64,000 nucleotides of DNA from Chryseobacterium gleum (GTDB taxonomy: Bacteria > Bacteroidota > Bacteroidia > Flavobacteriales > Weeksellaceae): the NCBI RefSeq assembly GCF_900636535.1, contig NZ_LR134289.1, positions 3,675,001-3,739,000 of the forward strand. The letters are read 5' to 3'. The first letter of the stretch is position 1, and the number at the start of each line of letters is the position of its first letter. The translations under genes were made by a program, and so were the position numbers. This document shows positions 26,001-35,479 of this stretch, in pieces. The notes beneath the pieces are model-generated. The model was not told where the DNA came from. It saw nothing but the letters and a program-made list of their open reading frames with translations, and searched no databases.

Positions 26001-28379
26001 TTATTTATTGAAATCTACTTCATCATTGGTATGAAGATTTTCGTTGATATTATCCTCTTTCTTCTCTGTAGGTTTTTTAGGAGTAGGATCTACCGGTCTT
26101 GGATTTTTAATCTCATCGATAGTCTGAAGACTTCCATCGTCTCCATATCCTCCGCCAAGGCCTTTAAGGTTTGAACAGCCGTCTTTCCAGTCTGAAGGTT
26201 TAACAAACTTATCATCAGGAGTAACTCCTAAACTCTTGTCTGCCCATACTTTCTTCATGAAAATTGCCCAGATCGGTAATGCCATTCTTGCTCCCTGACC
26301 TTCTCCTGTTCCAAAGAAGTGAGTTGCTCTGTCTTCCCATCCAACCCATGCTCCGGTTGCCAGTTTTGGAGTGATTCCCATAAACCATCCATCGGAGTTG
26401 TTCTGAGTGGTACCTGTTTTAGCAGCAATTTCTACGGCTTTTGAGATGCCTCTTCTACTAAGCTCTCCGGAAGCAGTTCCGTATTGTGCAACACCTTTCA
26501 TCAGTTCAATCATGGTGTAGGCGTACATTGGGTTCATTACTTCCTTAGGTTCTACGTTTACTTCCTTGATGACTCTACCGTTGGCATCTTCAATTCTCCA
26601 GATCATTTCCGGTTTGTTGTAGTTACCATAGTTGGCAAAAGTACTGTAAGCACCAAGCATTTCGTAAATCGTAATGTCTGATGAACCTAAGGCGATTGTA
26701 TTGTTTCTTGGAATATCTTCTGTTACTCCCAGATCTCTTGCAGTCTGGATTACAGCATCTACTCCTGTCATTTCAATAAGTCTTGCTGCAACAGGGTTTT
26801 GAGAATGTGCCAATGCATCTTTTAAAGTAAGCATTCCTCCTCTTCCCGGTACATGCCATCCGTTATGATCATAAGTTCCGTTAGAAACAGTCGAACAAGG
26901 TGTCATTCCCAGCTTCATAATAGCAGTTGCATATACGAAAGGCTTAAAGGTAGATCCTACCTGTCTCTTACCTTGCTTGATGTGGTCATATTGGAAGTGC
27001 TGCCAGTCGATACCACCTACCCAGGCTTTGATCTCTCCGGTTCCCGGAACCATAGACATCAGACCTGCCTGTGCAATTTGTTTATGATATCTGATAGAAT
27101 CCCATGGAGACATTTCCACTTCTTCTTCTCCGTTCCAGGTGAATCGTGAAGTCTTGATAGGCTTCTTGAATTCCATCATAATAGAATCTTCAGGCATTCC
27201 GTCTGCTTTCAAAAGCTTATAACGGCCGGTTCTTTTCATCGCCTGAACCATTACATCATTGATCTGCTTGTCAGTAAGATAGTAGAAAGGTCTGTTTTTT
27301 CTTCCTCGTTGTTCTGCGTCAAATCTCTTTTGAAGATCTGTTAAGTGTTCCTTGATAGCTTCCTCCGCGTATTTCTGCATTTTAGAATCAAGGGTTACAT
27401 ATATCTTTAAACCGTCCTTGTAAAGGTTCAGCTTCTTTCCAGTTTCTTTTTCGTGAGTTTCAAGATATTTATCAATCTCTTTTCTCAGGTAAAATTTATA
27501 ATAAGCAGAGTATCCGTCAGTGATGCTCTTGATTGGATGAAAATCCACCTCAATCGGAGTATTAGCTGCCTTTTCGTAAGTTGCAGCATCAATATACCCT
27601 GTTTTCTGCATCTGATCCAATACTACATTTCTTCTTTCTTTCGCCTTTTCAGGATATCTGTAAGGATTGTTTTTTCTTGGATTTTCAAGCATGGCTACAA
27701 ATGTTGCCGCTTCAGGTAATGTAAGTTCAGAAGTTTTCTTGTTAAAGTAAACTCTGGAAGCCATTTCAATACCATTGGCATTGAAAAGGAAATCAAACTT
27801 ATTGAAATAAAGAGTGATGATTTCTTCCTTAGTATATCTTTTCTCAAGACTTACCGCTACAACCCATTCTTTCAGTTTCTGAAATGCTCTCTGGATTTTA
27901 TTCTGGGAAGCATTTCCTGTAAAAAGAAGCTTGGCAAGCTGCTGTGTAATCGTAGAACCTCCACCACGTCCACCACCATAAGCGACGGCTCTGGCAACAG
28001 AATATAAATCGATTCCTGAGTGTTCTTTGAAACGCTCATCTTCTTTAGCCTGTAGGGCATAAATAAGATAAGGAGGAAGGTCTTTATAAACAATTGGCTG
28101 GGTTTTTTCCTTTTCGAATTTACCCAGAGTTACTCCGTCTGAAGAAATGATCTCAGAAGCAACAAAGATATCGGGGTTTTCAAGTTCTTTTACATCAGGC
28201 ATTTCCCCAAGGAATCCTTGAGAAACTGAAAAGAAAAGTCCTGAAATTCCCAGAACTACTGCAATGAGTCCGATCCAGATAAATGAAACCCATTTTTTCC
28301 AGGAGGTATCTTTCTTTTTCTTGGGAGGCAGAGGAAATGTTTTCCCCTTATTTCCTGCATTTTTTTTGTTCTCTTCCAT
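26001..28379 (-). CDS. Penicillin-binding protein 1A (bifunctional transglycosylase/transpeptidase)
   Basis: This class A PBP polymerises and cross-links peptidoglycan at the outer face of the inner membrane. The 792-residue protein has one TM segment (about 30-52). Next comes a GT51 glycosyltransferase domain with EDERFKEHSGID and GGGSTITQQLAKLLF. The transpeptidase domain has the active-site serine in GSTFKPF, SQN and KTGTTQNNSDGWFMG. The C-terminal tail is Lys/Pro/Asn-rich. It is the last gene of ricT-gldH-PBP1A (6 bp after gldH). Confidence 0.95.
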   Translation of the reverse strand: MEENKKNAGNKGKTFPLPPKKKKDTSWKKWVSFIWIGLIAVVLGISGLFFSVSQGFLGEMPDVKELENPDIFVASEIISSDGVTLGKFEKEKTQPIVYKDLPPYLIYALQAKEDERFKEHSGIDLYSVARAVAYGGGRGGGSTITQQLAKLLFTGNASQNKIQRAFQKLKEWVVAVSLEKRYTKEEIITLYFNKFDFLFNANGIEMASRVYFNKKTSELTLPEAATFVAMLENPRKNNPYRYPEKAKERRNVVLDQMQKTGYIDAATYEKAANTPIEVDFHPIKSITDGYSAYYKFYLRKEIDKYLETHEKETGKKLNLYKDGLKIYVTLDSKMQKYAEEAIKEHLTDLQKRFDAEQRGRKNRPFYYLTDKQINDVMVQAMKRTGRYKLLKADGMPEDSIMMEFKKPIKTSRFTWNGEEEVEMSPWDSIRYHKQIAQAGLMSMVPGTGEIKAWVGGIDWQHFQYDHIKQGKRQVGSTFKPFVYATAIMKLGMTPCSTVSNGTYDHNGWHVPGRGGMLTLKDALAHSQNPVAARLIEMTGVDAVIQTARDLGVTEDIPRNNTIALGSSDITIYEMLGAYSTFANYGNYNKPEMIWRIEDANGRVIKEVNVEPKEVMNPMYAYTMIELMKGVAQYGTASGELSRRGISKAVEIAAKTGTTQNNSDGWFMGITPKLATGAWVGWEDRATHFFGTGEGQGARMALPIWAIFMKKVWADKSLGVTPDDKFVKPSDWKDGCSNLKGLGGGYGDDGSLQTIDEIKNPRPVDPTPKKPTEKKEDNINENLHTNDEVDFNK

Positions 28380-28385
28380 TTATGG

Positions 28386-28850
28386 TTACGGTTTAGCCGT
28401 TTCTATTTTTACACCAATGTCCTCAATTCCAGGAAGGTTGTCGTTTCTCATCGCCTGAATTAAACCGATTTCATACTTTCCTTTTCCCGGAAATTTATAA
28501 TTTAATTTATACTGAAATAAAGTTTCCTTCGTATCACCAAACCCTGTACCAAGCCATTCTCCGTTTGGTTTTGCCAGTACATAATTCAAGGTATCTGTCT
28601 CCTTTTTTTTGTTCTGAAGATTGGTGAAATTCACTATAAACCTTATATTACTGTAAGGATAACTGTTGTTATTTCTTACAACAAATATAATATTTTTAGG
28701 ATTCTGAGGATCTGAAATTTCAAGATTAAATTTTTGCTCACTTTTCTTATTCCATTTGTTATCAACGGAATTCATTATAACATCTCCTCCTGAGGAAGAG
28801 TTACAGCTAAAGAAAAGGATAAGTGAAAGTAATCCTAAAATTTTATGCAT
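28386..28850 (-). CDS. gldH: Gliding motility lipoprotein GldH
   Basis: GldH is a Bacteroidota lipoprotein needed for gliding motility in Flavobacterium johnsoniae. The 154-residue protein starts at ATG 28850, giving a lipoprotein signal (LILFFSC-NSS, Cys16). It has the family core NNSYPYSNIRFIVNF and GEWLGTGFGDTKE. The start overlaps the end of ricT by 8 bp. An ATG 28 codons upstream would add a basic segment ahead of the signal and is rejected. Many Chryseobacterium strains carry gldH without visibly gliding. Confidence 0.9.
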   Translation of the reverse strand: MHKILGLLSLILFFSCNSSSGGDVIMNSVDNKWNKKSEQKFNLEISDPQNPKNIIFVVRNNNSYPYSNIRFIVNFTNLQNKKKETDTLNYVLAKPNGEWLGTGFGDTKETLFQYKLNYKFPGKGKYEIGLIQAMRNDNLPGIEDIGVKIETAKP

Positions 28851-30234
28851 TATTATCTTTTTTTGGAGGATATTTCTTTTTGAATTTCTTCTTGTTTGGG
28901 TTATTGCCCTGCGGCTTTTTATCAATATCAGCATTACTCACTGCTTTTTCCACAGGTGCTTTTTGCTGTGGTTGCTGCTTCTGGGGTTTAGGCTGATTGG
29001 CTGAATGAGCATTTGGGTTCTCGTTTTTCTGAGTCCTTTCCGGTCTTTCCTGTTTCTCCGGTCTGTTTCTTTTTTGTCCCGGCCCCTGGCCCTGTTGATT
29101 GTTATTCTGCTTATTCTGGTTGTTTCTGTTCCTGTTTCCTCTGTTCTTCTTTTCAAAACGATCCACATTGTTTTCCTGGATCAGATCAATGGTATGGATA
29201 GAAGTTTCAGGTTGTTTCAGATCTTCAAGGGGAAGTGTTTTCTCTCCTCTTTTGTTTTTTGAAATCAGCTTTTTAACAAGGTCAATATCGAAATCATACC
29301 ATGCGATAGAACTGTCTACATAAGCAAACCACATTTTCTTTTTGAAAACATCGATTTTAATGCAGAATGCTTTTCCTTTTTCAGTTTCCAACGTTGTTGA
29401 AGAAGAAGGGAAGTTGCTGAGTGCGTCCAGGTAGCTGTCCAGTTCATAGTTCAGGCAGCATTTAAGCTTACCACACTGTCCTGCCAGTTTCTGAGGATTG
29501 ATACTTAATTGCTGATATCTTGCCACATTGGTGTTTACAGATCTGAAATCTGTAAGCCATGTAGAACAGCAAAGTTCACGCCCGCAAGATCCGATTCCGC
29601 CCACTTTGGCTGCCTCCTGTCTGAAACCGATTTGTTTCATGTCGATTTTAGTACGGAAAGCTCCGGCGTAATCTTTAATTAACTGTCTGAAGTCCACACG
29701 GTTATCAGCGGTGTAATAAAAGGTGATTTTTGAAGCATCACCCTGATATTCCACATCAGTAACTTTCATTTCAAGGCCTAATCTCTGGGCAATTTTTCTT
29801 GCTTCGAGCTTTACCCCGTCTTCTTTTTTTCTTGCTTCCTGCCATACCTCAAGATCTTTTTGGTTGGCCTGTCTGTATATTTTAAGTGCTGATTCTTCAG
29901 AAAACTTTTTCTTTTTCATCTGAATCTTTACTAATTCTCCCGTAAGGCTTACCACGCCTACATCGTGTCCCGGACTTGATTCTACTGTAACTACACTACC
30001 GATATGTAAAGGAATATTATTTACATTCTTATAAAACGATTTTCTGTCATTTTTAAATCTAACTTCTACAAAATCACACCTGTTTGGTGCCGGATTGTTG
30101 ATGTTAGAAAGCCAGTCAAAAACACTTAATTTATAACTATTCCCGCAGGTATTTACATTTTCACAGCCATTTGCGGTTTTCTTAGGGCCGCAAGAATGTG
30201 CAGAATCGCCGGATGTTTTACATCCACAACTCAT
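28843..30234 (-). CDS. ricT: RicT (PSP1/YaaT-like) protein with Cys-rich start and low-complexity tail
   Basis: RicT-family PSP1 proteins form part of a regulatory Fe-S complex that, in Bacillus, affects RNA processing and development. The 463-residue protein has seven cysteines within its first 33 residues. The PSP1 domain (roughly 115-285) shows the signature cysteines GSCGRELCCSTWL and CGKLKCCLNYE. A ~110-residue Asn/Gln/Lys/Pro-rich basic tail follows. It heads the operon with gldH and PBP1A. A TAAATTTG -7 box lies at 30260-30267 (minus), and an 18-bp palindrome lies farther upstream. Confidence 0.88.
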   Translation of the reverse strand: MSCGCKTSGDSAHSCGPKKTANGCENVNTCGNSYKLSVFDWLSNINNPAPNRCDFVEVRFKNDRKSFYKNVNNIPLHIGSVVTVESSPGHDVGVVSLTGELVKIQMKKKKFSEESALKIYRQANQKDLEVWQEARKKEDGVKLEARKIAQRLGLEMKVTDVEYQGDASKITFYYTADNRVDFRQLIKDYAGAFRTKIDMKQIGFRQEAAKVGGIGSCGRELCCSTWLTDFRSVNTNVARYQQLSINPQKLAGQCGKLKCCLNYELDSYLDALSNFPSSSTTLETEKGKAFCIKIDVFKKKMWFAYVDSSIAWYDFDIDLVKKLISKNKRGEKTLPLEDLKQPETSIHTIDLIQENNVDRFEKKNRGNRNRNNQNKQNNNQQGQGPGQKRNRPEKQERPERTQKNENPNAHSANQPKPQKQQPQQKAPVEKAVSNADIDKKPQGNNPNKKKFKKKYPPKKDNNA

Positions 30235-30693
30235 AGTACTATTGTTTATTTATAATCTGCAAATTTATGTATTTTTATCTTTATGCGATTCTAAAATACT
30301 CAAATAACCTGAATTCAGGTTAAAACATTTCTGTATTTTGAGTAAAAATGAATGCTAAAGGCCGGACAAAGCCTTTATGCAGAATAAAACAGATGTGCTA
30401 AATTCATTACTTTTCAATTACTGTTTAATTTAACATTTATTATCATTTTGTTTTTACATAGGGGTTTTTAGAGCATTATAACTTGATGGTTAAACATTTG
30501 TTTAAAATTAAACAATATGAATACTGTAGATTTTGTATTGTTTTAAATGTTTAATAATAAGTCTTTTATAGTTTGTTTTCTGTAATATATTATTTCAAAC
30601 ATAGTTTTCTTTTGGGATATTGTTTAAAATATTGGCAAATATTAACAGATGTATTCAAAATAATTTTATATTTGGCTTATATAATAATAGTCT
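30235..30693. other. Divergent intergenic region between ricT and the FadL-like gene
   Basis: These 459 bp have no credible coding sequence. They contain TAAATTTG for ricT (30260-30267, minus), a perfect 18-bp palindrome (30305-30322), an A/T-rich inverted repeat at 30490-30555, and a -7-type TATATTTG box at 30667-30674 (plus) for the FadL-like gene. Confidence 0.6.
30305..30322. repeat. Perfect 18-bp palindrome upstream of ricT
   Basis: TAACCTGAATTCAGGTTA reads the same on both strands. It lies about 40 bp upstream of the ricT -7 box and could be an operator. No T-run makes it a terminator, and no matching regulator is identified. Confidence 0.5.
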
Positions 30694-31932
30694 ATGAAAA
30701 AAATATTAGTATCAACTGCTTTATTGGCGGGCGTTCTATCTTACGCAGGAGGCTTCAGAGTTTCCCTGCAGGGGGTAAAACAATTGGCAATGGCGCATAC
30801 TAGTGCTCATGCTGAAGATGCGAGTGTGACATTCTTTAACCCGGCGGGTATGTCATTTATCCCTTCCAAACTGAGTGTAGTGGCAGGAGGGTTTGCTGCA
30901 AGTAACAAGGTTACTTTTCAGAATTTCAACACTTTACAAAGTGCAGAAACAGATAACCCTGTAGGAACTCCTTTTTACGCAGCGATTACTTATAGACCCA
31001 TAGAAAAACTTACCGTAGGTCTTAGTGTTACCACACCTTTTGGAAGTACAATCAAATGGCCTGATAACTGGGAAGGTAAAGAATTGGTACAGAAGCTGGA
31101 GCTGAAGAGTTTTTACTTCCAGCCTATGGTTTCTGTGAAGCTGGCTCCGTGGCTTGCTTTCGGGGCAAGCTATATCTATGCACGAGGAGTGGTAGATTGG
31201 GATAAAGCTGTTACTCAATTTGATGGGAAAGTTAACATCAATGATAAAAAAGCAAGCGGACACGGGTATGGTTTCGGTTTCTATTTCAGACCTGATCCTA
31301 AGTTAGATGTAAGTATTGCTTACCGTTCACCGGTAGATATGAAAGCTAAAAACGGAACTGCTTCCTTCCAGTTCCCGTCACAATCTGTTTATAATCAGCT
31401 AAGATTGAATGCGGCCGGGCAAGATGGTTTTTCAGCAACACTTCCACTGGTTGAAGAATATACTATTGGTTTAACTTATAAAGTTACACCAAAGTGGCAG
31501 GTTTCTGCAGACTTTAACTATCATGGATGGGAGAGATATAGTAAGCTGACATTGGATTTTGATAATGCACCTATCGGAAACAATCCGTCAGACCCAACAA
31601 TTCTTACCAATCCTAAGAATTTCAAAAACTCCAAAACATTCAGACTGGGAACTCAATATGCGTTCACGAATATGATCTACGGACGTTTGGGAGCTTATTA
31701 TGATGAAGCACCTTATACTACTGATAACTTTATTCCGGAGACACCTTCATACGATACTTATGTGGTTACAGGTGGGGTAGGTTTCAAACTGAAACAATTC
31801 GGAATTGATATAGCAGGAGGATATGCAATGCCTCAGTACAGAAAGGTAAACAACGCTAATATTGGACTTAACGGACAGTCTAAAGCAACAGCTTTCTACC
31901 TGGGCTTAGGTTTCTCATATAATCCATTTTAA
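30694..31932 (+). CDS. OmpP1/FadL-family outer membrane transporter
   Basis: This is an outer-membrane beta-barrel of the FadL family, which imports long-chain fatty acids or other hydrophobic compounds. The 412-residue protein has a signal peptide (residues 1-18, ending SYA-G). It has the family start GGFRVSLQGVKQLAMAHTSAH followed by FFNPAGMSFIP, the plug hatch region, and a final aromatic residue (YNPF) as needed for barrel assembly. It forms an operon with the GDSL lipoprotein (12 bp gap), suggesting that lipid release and uptake are coupled. Confidence 0.92.
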   Translation: MKKILVSTALLAGVLSYAGGFRVSLQGVKQLAMAHTSAHAEDASVTFFNPAGMSFIPSKLSVVAGGFAASNKVTFQNFNTLQSAETDNPVGTPFYAAITYRPIEKLTVGLSVTTPFGSTIKWPDNWEGKELVQKLELKSFYFQPMVSVKLAPWLAFGASYIYARGVVDWDKAVTQFDGKVNINDKKASGHGYGFGFYFRPDPKLDVSIAYRSPVDMKAKNGTASFQFPSQSVYNQLRLNAAGQDGFSATLPLVEEYTIGLTYKVTPKWQVSADFNYHGWERYSKLTLDFDNAPIGNNPSDPTILTNPKNFKNSKTFRLGTQYAFTNMIYGRLGAYYDEAPYTTDNFIPETPSYDTYVVTGGVGFKLKQFGIDIAGGYAMPQYRKVNNANIGLNGQSKATAFYLGLGFSYNPF

Positions 31933-31944
31933 TTTTAGAAGACT

Positions 31945-33507
31945 ATGAAAAAAATTATAATATCGACAATTGCAGTTTCTGCACTTCTTTTTACGGTAAC
32001 AAGCTGTAATACGGATTTCGATACGGATGTGAGAGATATCCCGGTAACAAAAGGAGATGCTGATTTTACAAAATACATATCACTGGGAAATTCCCTTACT
32101 TCCGGATACCGCGATGGCGCCCTGTACAGCAGCGGCCAGAATGAATCGTATCCAAGCATGATTGCTGCGCAGATGAAGCTTGCTGGTGGAGGAGACTTTA
32201 AACAACCGTTGATGCCTAATGATGTAGGTGGATTCAATAATCTTCCGGGATTTGCCGGAAAACTAACCCTACAGGTGGTTAACGGGTCTTTATCTCCGGT
32301 TCCAAGTGCTCCTGCGGCTGCATTAGATATTTTATCCGGTGGGGGTACCTATAATAATATGGGTGTACCTGGTGCAAAATCATTCCACTTGGTGGCTCCG
32401 GGTTATGGTAGCCAGGCAGGCCTTGCAACAGGAACAGCTAATCCTTATTTTGTAAGATTTGCTTCTTCCGCTACAACAAGTGTGTTGGCTGATGCTATGG
32501 CTCAAAAAGCGACATTCTTCTCTCTTTGGATAGGAAATAATGATGTATTGTCCTACGCAACCAATGGAGGTACAAATTCCCAGACAGTAGGAGGAGTTAC
32601 AACTTATACGCCTGCTACGGTTCAGACAGGAAATACAAATCCTACAACTTATAGATCAAATGATATTTCTGATCCTGCACTTGTTGCCGGCTCTATTAAA
32701 GCAATCTTAGATGGTCTGAAAAGTGTGGGAACAACGAAAGGTGTTATTGCTAACATTCCTTCAGTTACTTCCGTACCTTTTTTCACTACGGTTCCATATA
32801 ACCCTTTAACACCTGCTGCTTTAGGATCAAATTTGACAACTCTTAATACAAGTCTGTACGGACCTTTGAAACAAGCACTTACCGCTTTTGGTGCAGGAGA
32901 TAGAATTAATTTACTTTCTGCAACAGGTCCGAATCCGGTTCTGATTAAAGATGTTGCGCTTACAGATTTATCGGCACAGCTTACGGTTGCACTTACTCCT
33001 TCTTTAGGATTACCTACCGCTACAGCTTTTGGTCAGATCTTCGGTCAGGCAAGACAAGCAACGCCGGATGATTATATTTTACTTACGACAAGCTCTGTAA
33101 TTGGAAGTACTGCGGCAGGAGTTCCTGCTCCGGTAAATGTTTATGGAATTTCTTACCCGCTACAAAACCAGCATGTATTAACAAAAACAGAAGCTGGTTA
33201 TGTGAAAACCGCAACAAATGCATATAATGCTTCCATAAAATCACTTGCAGATTCCTATGGACTTGCATTTGTAGATGCAAATTCCAAGATGGTTGAATTG
33301 AATGCCCAGTCAGGAATTTTATTTGACGGTGTAAGATATACTGCGAAATTTGTAACAGGAGGAGCTTTCTCTTTAGATGGAGTTCACCTTACAGGACGTG
33401 GATACGGAATTGTGGCTAATGAATTTATTAAGTCTATCAATGCCAAATACAACTCTACGCTTCCGCAGGTAGATCCAAACAAATATTCAGGAGTTAAATT
33501 CCCTTAA
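31945..33507 (+). CDS. SGNH/GDSL-family lipase-like lipoprotein
   Basis: This 520-residue lipoprotein has a signal ending TVTSC (Cys21). SGNH-hydrolase blocks are visible: block I ISLGNSLTSGY with Ser50 as nucleophile, block III WIGNNDVLSYAT, and block V DGVHLTGRGY with Asp478 and His481. It probably cleaves ester bonds of lipids at the cell surface or in the periplasm. The pairing with the upstream FadL-like porin supports a lipid-uptake role. Flavobacterial homologues have the same length. Confidence 0.9.
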   Translation: MKKIIISTIAVSALLFTVTSCNTDFDTDVRDIPVTKGDADFTKYISLGNSLTSGYRDGALYSSGQNESYPSMIAAQMKLAGGGDFKQPLMPNDVGGFNNLPGFAGKLTLQVVNGSLSPVPSAPAAALDILSGGGTYNNMGVPGAKSFHLVAPGYGSQAGLATGTANPYFVRFASSATTSVLADAMAQKATFFSLWIGNNDVLSYATNGGTNSQTVGGVTTYTPATVQTGNTNPTTYRSNDISDPALVAGSIKAILDGLKSVGTTKGVIANIPSVTSVPFFTTVPYNPLTPAALGSNLTTLNTSLYGPLKQALTAFGAGDRINLLSATGPNPVLIKDVALTDLSAQLTVALTPSLGLPTATAFGQIFGQARQATPDDYILLTTSSVIGSTAAGVPAPVNVYGISYPLQNQHVLTKTEAGYVKTATNAYNASIKSLADSYGLAFVDANSKMVELNAQSGILFDGVRYTAKFVTGGAFSLDGVHLTGRGYGIVANEFIKSINAKYNSTLPQVDPNKYSGVKFP

Positions 33508-33524
33508 TAATTGATAAAATAAAA

Positions 33525-33565
33525 ACTTAGAAACCACAGGAGTAAATCTTGTGGTTTTTTTTTTA
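33525..33565 (+). terminator. Terminator after the GDSL lipoprotein
   Basis: An 8-bp stem (AAACCACA at 33531-33538 with TGTGGTTT at 33550-33557) is followed by a T-run. A -7-type TAAATTTG box for prs (33564-33571) begins immediately after. Confidence 0.85.
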
Positions 33566-33593
33566 AATTTGCAAAATCTTTTAAAAAGTAAAA

Positions 33594-34532
33594 ATGGCCG
33601 ATCAGTTAAGTTATCTATTTTGTACAAGAACCAGCAGGGACTTGGCAGAGAAAATTGCCCAGAATTATGGGAAAGAATTAGGAAAAATCAACTTTCAGGA
33701 GTTCAGCGACGGGGAATTTGAACCTGTTTTGGACGAATCTGTAAGAGGAGGAAGAGTTTTCCTGATTGGATCTACATTCCCTCCTGCAGACAATCTTTTG
33801 GAACTTCTTCTAATGATTGATGCAGCAAAAAGAGCTTCTGCAAAGAGCATTACCGTAGTAATCCCTTACTTCGGACTTGCCAGACAAGACAGAAAAGACA
33901 AACCAAGGGCGCCGATCGGTGCAAAATTAGTTGCCAACCTTCTTACTGCAGCAGGAGCAACAAGAATCATGACTATGGATCTTCACGCAGATCAGATTCA
34001 GGGATTCTTCGAAATTCCGGTGGATCATCTTTATGCTTCAACTATTTTCGTAGACTATATCAGATCTCTGAACCTTGATAATCTTACCATTGCTTCTCCG
34101 GATATGGGAGGTGCAAAAAGAGCTAAGAACTACGCAGGTCACTTAGGTGCTGAAGTGGTAATTGCTTATAAAGAAAGAAAAAAGGCAAATGTTGTAGAAG
34201 AAATGTTCCTTATCGGTGATGTTACAGGTAAGAACGTAATCCTTATTGATGATATGATTGATACTGCAGGTACACTTTGTAAAGCAGCAGATATCTTAAT
34301 TGAAAAAGGAGCAAAAACAGTAAGAGCTATGGCAACTCACGGAGTGCTTTCAGGAAAGGCTTACGAGAATATTGAGAACTCAAAAATTCTGGAAGTTATT
34401 GTAACTGACTCAATTCCTGTTAAAAATAATTTGTCATCTAAAATAAAAGTACTATCTTGCGCCCCATTATTTGCAGACGTTATGACTATGGTTCATGAGC
34501 ACAAATCAATTAGTAGTAAATTTGTTATTTAA
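33594..34532 (+). CDS. prs: Ribose-phosphate pyrophosphokinase
   Basis: Prs makes PRPP from ribose 5-phosphate and ATP, feeding purine, pyrimidine, NAD, His and Trp synthesis. The 312-residue protein has the family motifs INFQEFSDGEFEP, the flexible loop PYFGLARQDRK, the His-containing TMDLHADQIQGFF and the PRPP loop VILIDDMIDTAGT. Length matches class I enzymes. It is followed 56 bp later by rplY, a prs-rplY/ctc order that is common in bacteria. Confidence 0.97.
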   Translation: MADQLSYLFCTRTSRDLAEKIAQNYGKELGKINFQEFSDGEFEPVLDESVRGGRVFLIGSTFPPADNLLELLLMIDAAKRASAKSITVVIPYFGLARQDRKDKPRAPIGAKLVANLLTAAGATRIMTMDLHADQIQGFFEIPVDHLYASTIFVDYIRSLNLDNLTIASPDMGGAKRAKNYAGHLGAEVVIAYKERKKANVVEEMFLIGDVTGKNVILIDDMIDTAGTLCKAADILIEKGAKTVRAMATHGVLSGKAYENIENSKILEVIVTDSIPVKNNLSSKIKVLSCAPLFADVMTMVHEHKSISSKFVI

Positions 34533-34588
34533 TTGATTTTAAGCGGGTTGAAAATTAAAATGAGAACAATTTTTTAAATTTTTTATAA

Positions 34589-35233
34589 ATGAAATCTATT
34601 ACAATTCAAGGTACAAAAAGAGAAAGCGTGGGCAAAAAGTCTACAAAAGCTTTACGTGATGCTGAATTAGTTCCTTGTGTTGTTTATGGAGGTGGAGCTC
34701 CTTTGAACTTCTCTGCTGAAGAGAAAGCTTTCAAAGGTCTAGTATACACTCCTGAAGCACACACGGTATCTATTGAAGTTGACGGAAAAACAATTCCAGC
34801 TGTTCTTCAGGACATCCAGTTTCACCCAATCACAGACAAAATTCTTCACGCTGATTTCTATCAGTTATCAGACGATAAGCCAGTTATCATGGAAGTTCCG
34901 GTAAGAATTACAGGACGTTCTAAAGGTGTTGTTGCTGGTGGTGTTTTACGTCAGTCTTTCAGAAAACTAAAAGTAAAAGCTATCCCTGCTAACCTACCTG
35001 ACGAAATCGTTGTAGATGTTACTCCATTAAGAATTGGTAACAAACTTTACATCGGTGGTATCAAAACAGAAGGATATTCTTTCATGCACCCGGACAACGC
35101 AGTAGTAGTAGCTGTTAAGATGTCTAGAAATGCAATGAAAGGAGGTGCAGCTGCAATGGATGATGAAGATGAAGAAGAAGTTGCAACTGAAGAAGGAGCA
35201 GCTCCTGAAGCAGCAGAAACAGCAGCAGAATAA
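34589..35233 (+). CDS. rplY: Ribosomal protein L25/general stress protein Ctc
   Basis: This 214-residue two-domain L25 (TL5/Ctc type) binds 5S rRNA in the large ribosomal subunit. The N-terminal RNA-binding domain starts with the family [19 protein letters not shown]. The C-terminal beta domain ends near residue 185, followed by a strongly acidic Glu/Asp/Ala tail of about 30 residues typical of Bacteroidota. It is co-directional with prs and followed by a strong terminator. Confidence 0.95.
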   Translation: MKSITIQGTKRESVGKKSTKALRDAELVPCVVYGGGAPLNFSAEEKAFKGLVYTPEAHTVSIEVDGKTIPAVLQDIQFHPITDKILHADFYQLSDDKPVIMEVPVRITGRSKGVVAGGVLRQSFRKLKVKAIPANLPDEIVVDVTPLRIGNKLYIGGIKTEGYSFMHPDNAVVVAVKMSRNAMKGGAAAMDDEDEEEVATEEGAAPEAAETAAE

Positions 35234-35257
35234 GAATTGCTTATTTAAACAATATAG

Positions 35258-35287
35258 AAACCCGTCAATTTTTGACGGGTTTTTTTG
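35258..35287 (+). terminator. Terminator after rplY
   Basis: An 11-bp perfect stem (AAACCCGTCAA at 35258-35268 with 35272-35282) has a 3-nt loop and runs into a tract of T residues. It follows the prs-rplY unit. Confidence 0.95.
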
Positions 35288-35479
35288 TTTGGAATAAATC
35301 TTTAAACCTCAGATGAATCATCTTCACTATTTTTCTTTAATATACTGTCTTCATTATAACTCATTGAATATTTCTATCAACTGACAACTATCAGCCGTCA
35401 ACCTCATGCTTCCTTTCGGAAAAAAAGCCGTAAATTTGAAGAGTTCTAAATAAGAACGTTTTAATTAAAAAATAAATAA

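Noticed and set aside
28851..28934. Longer gldH start at 28934
   Set aside because: It lies deep inside ricT and puts a basic stretch before a clear lipoprotein signal; ATG 28850 is better.
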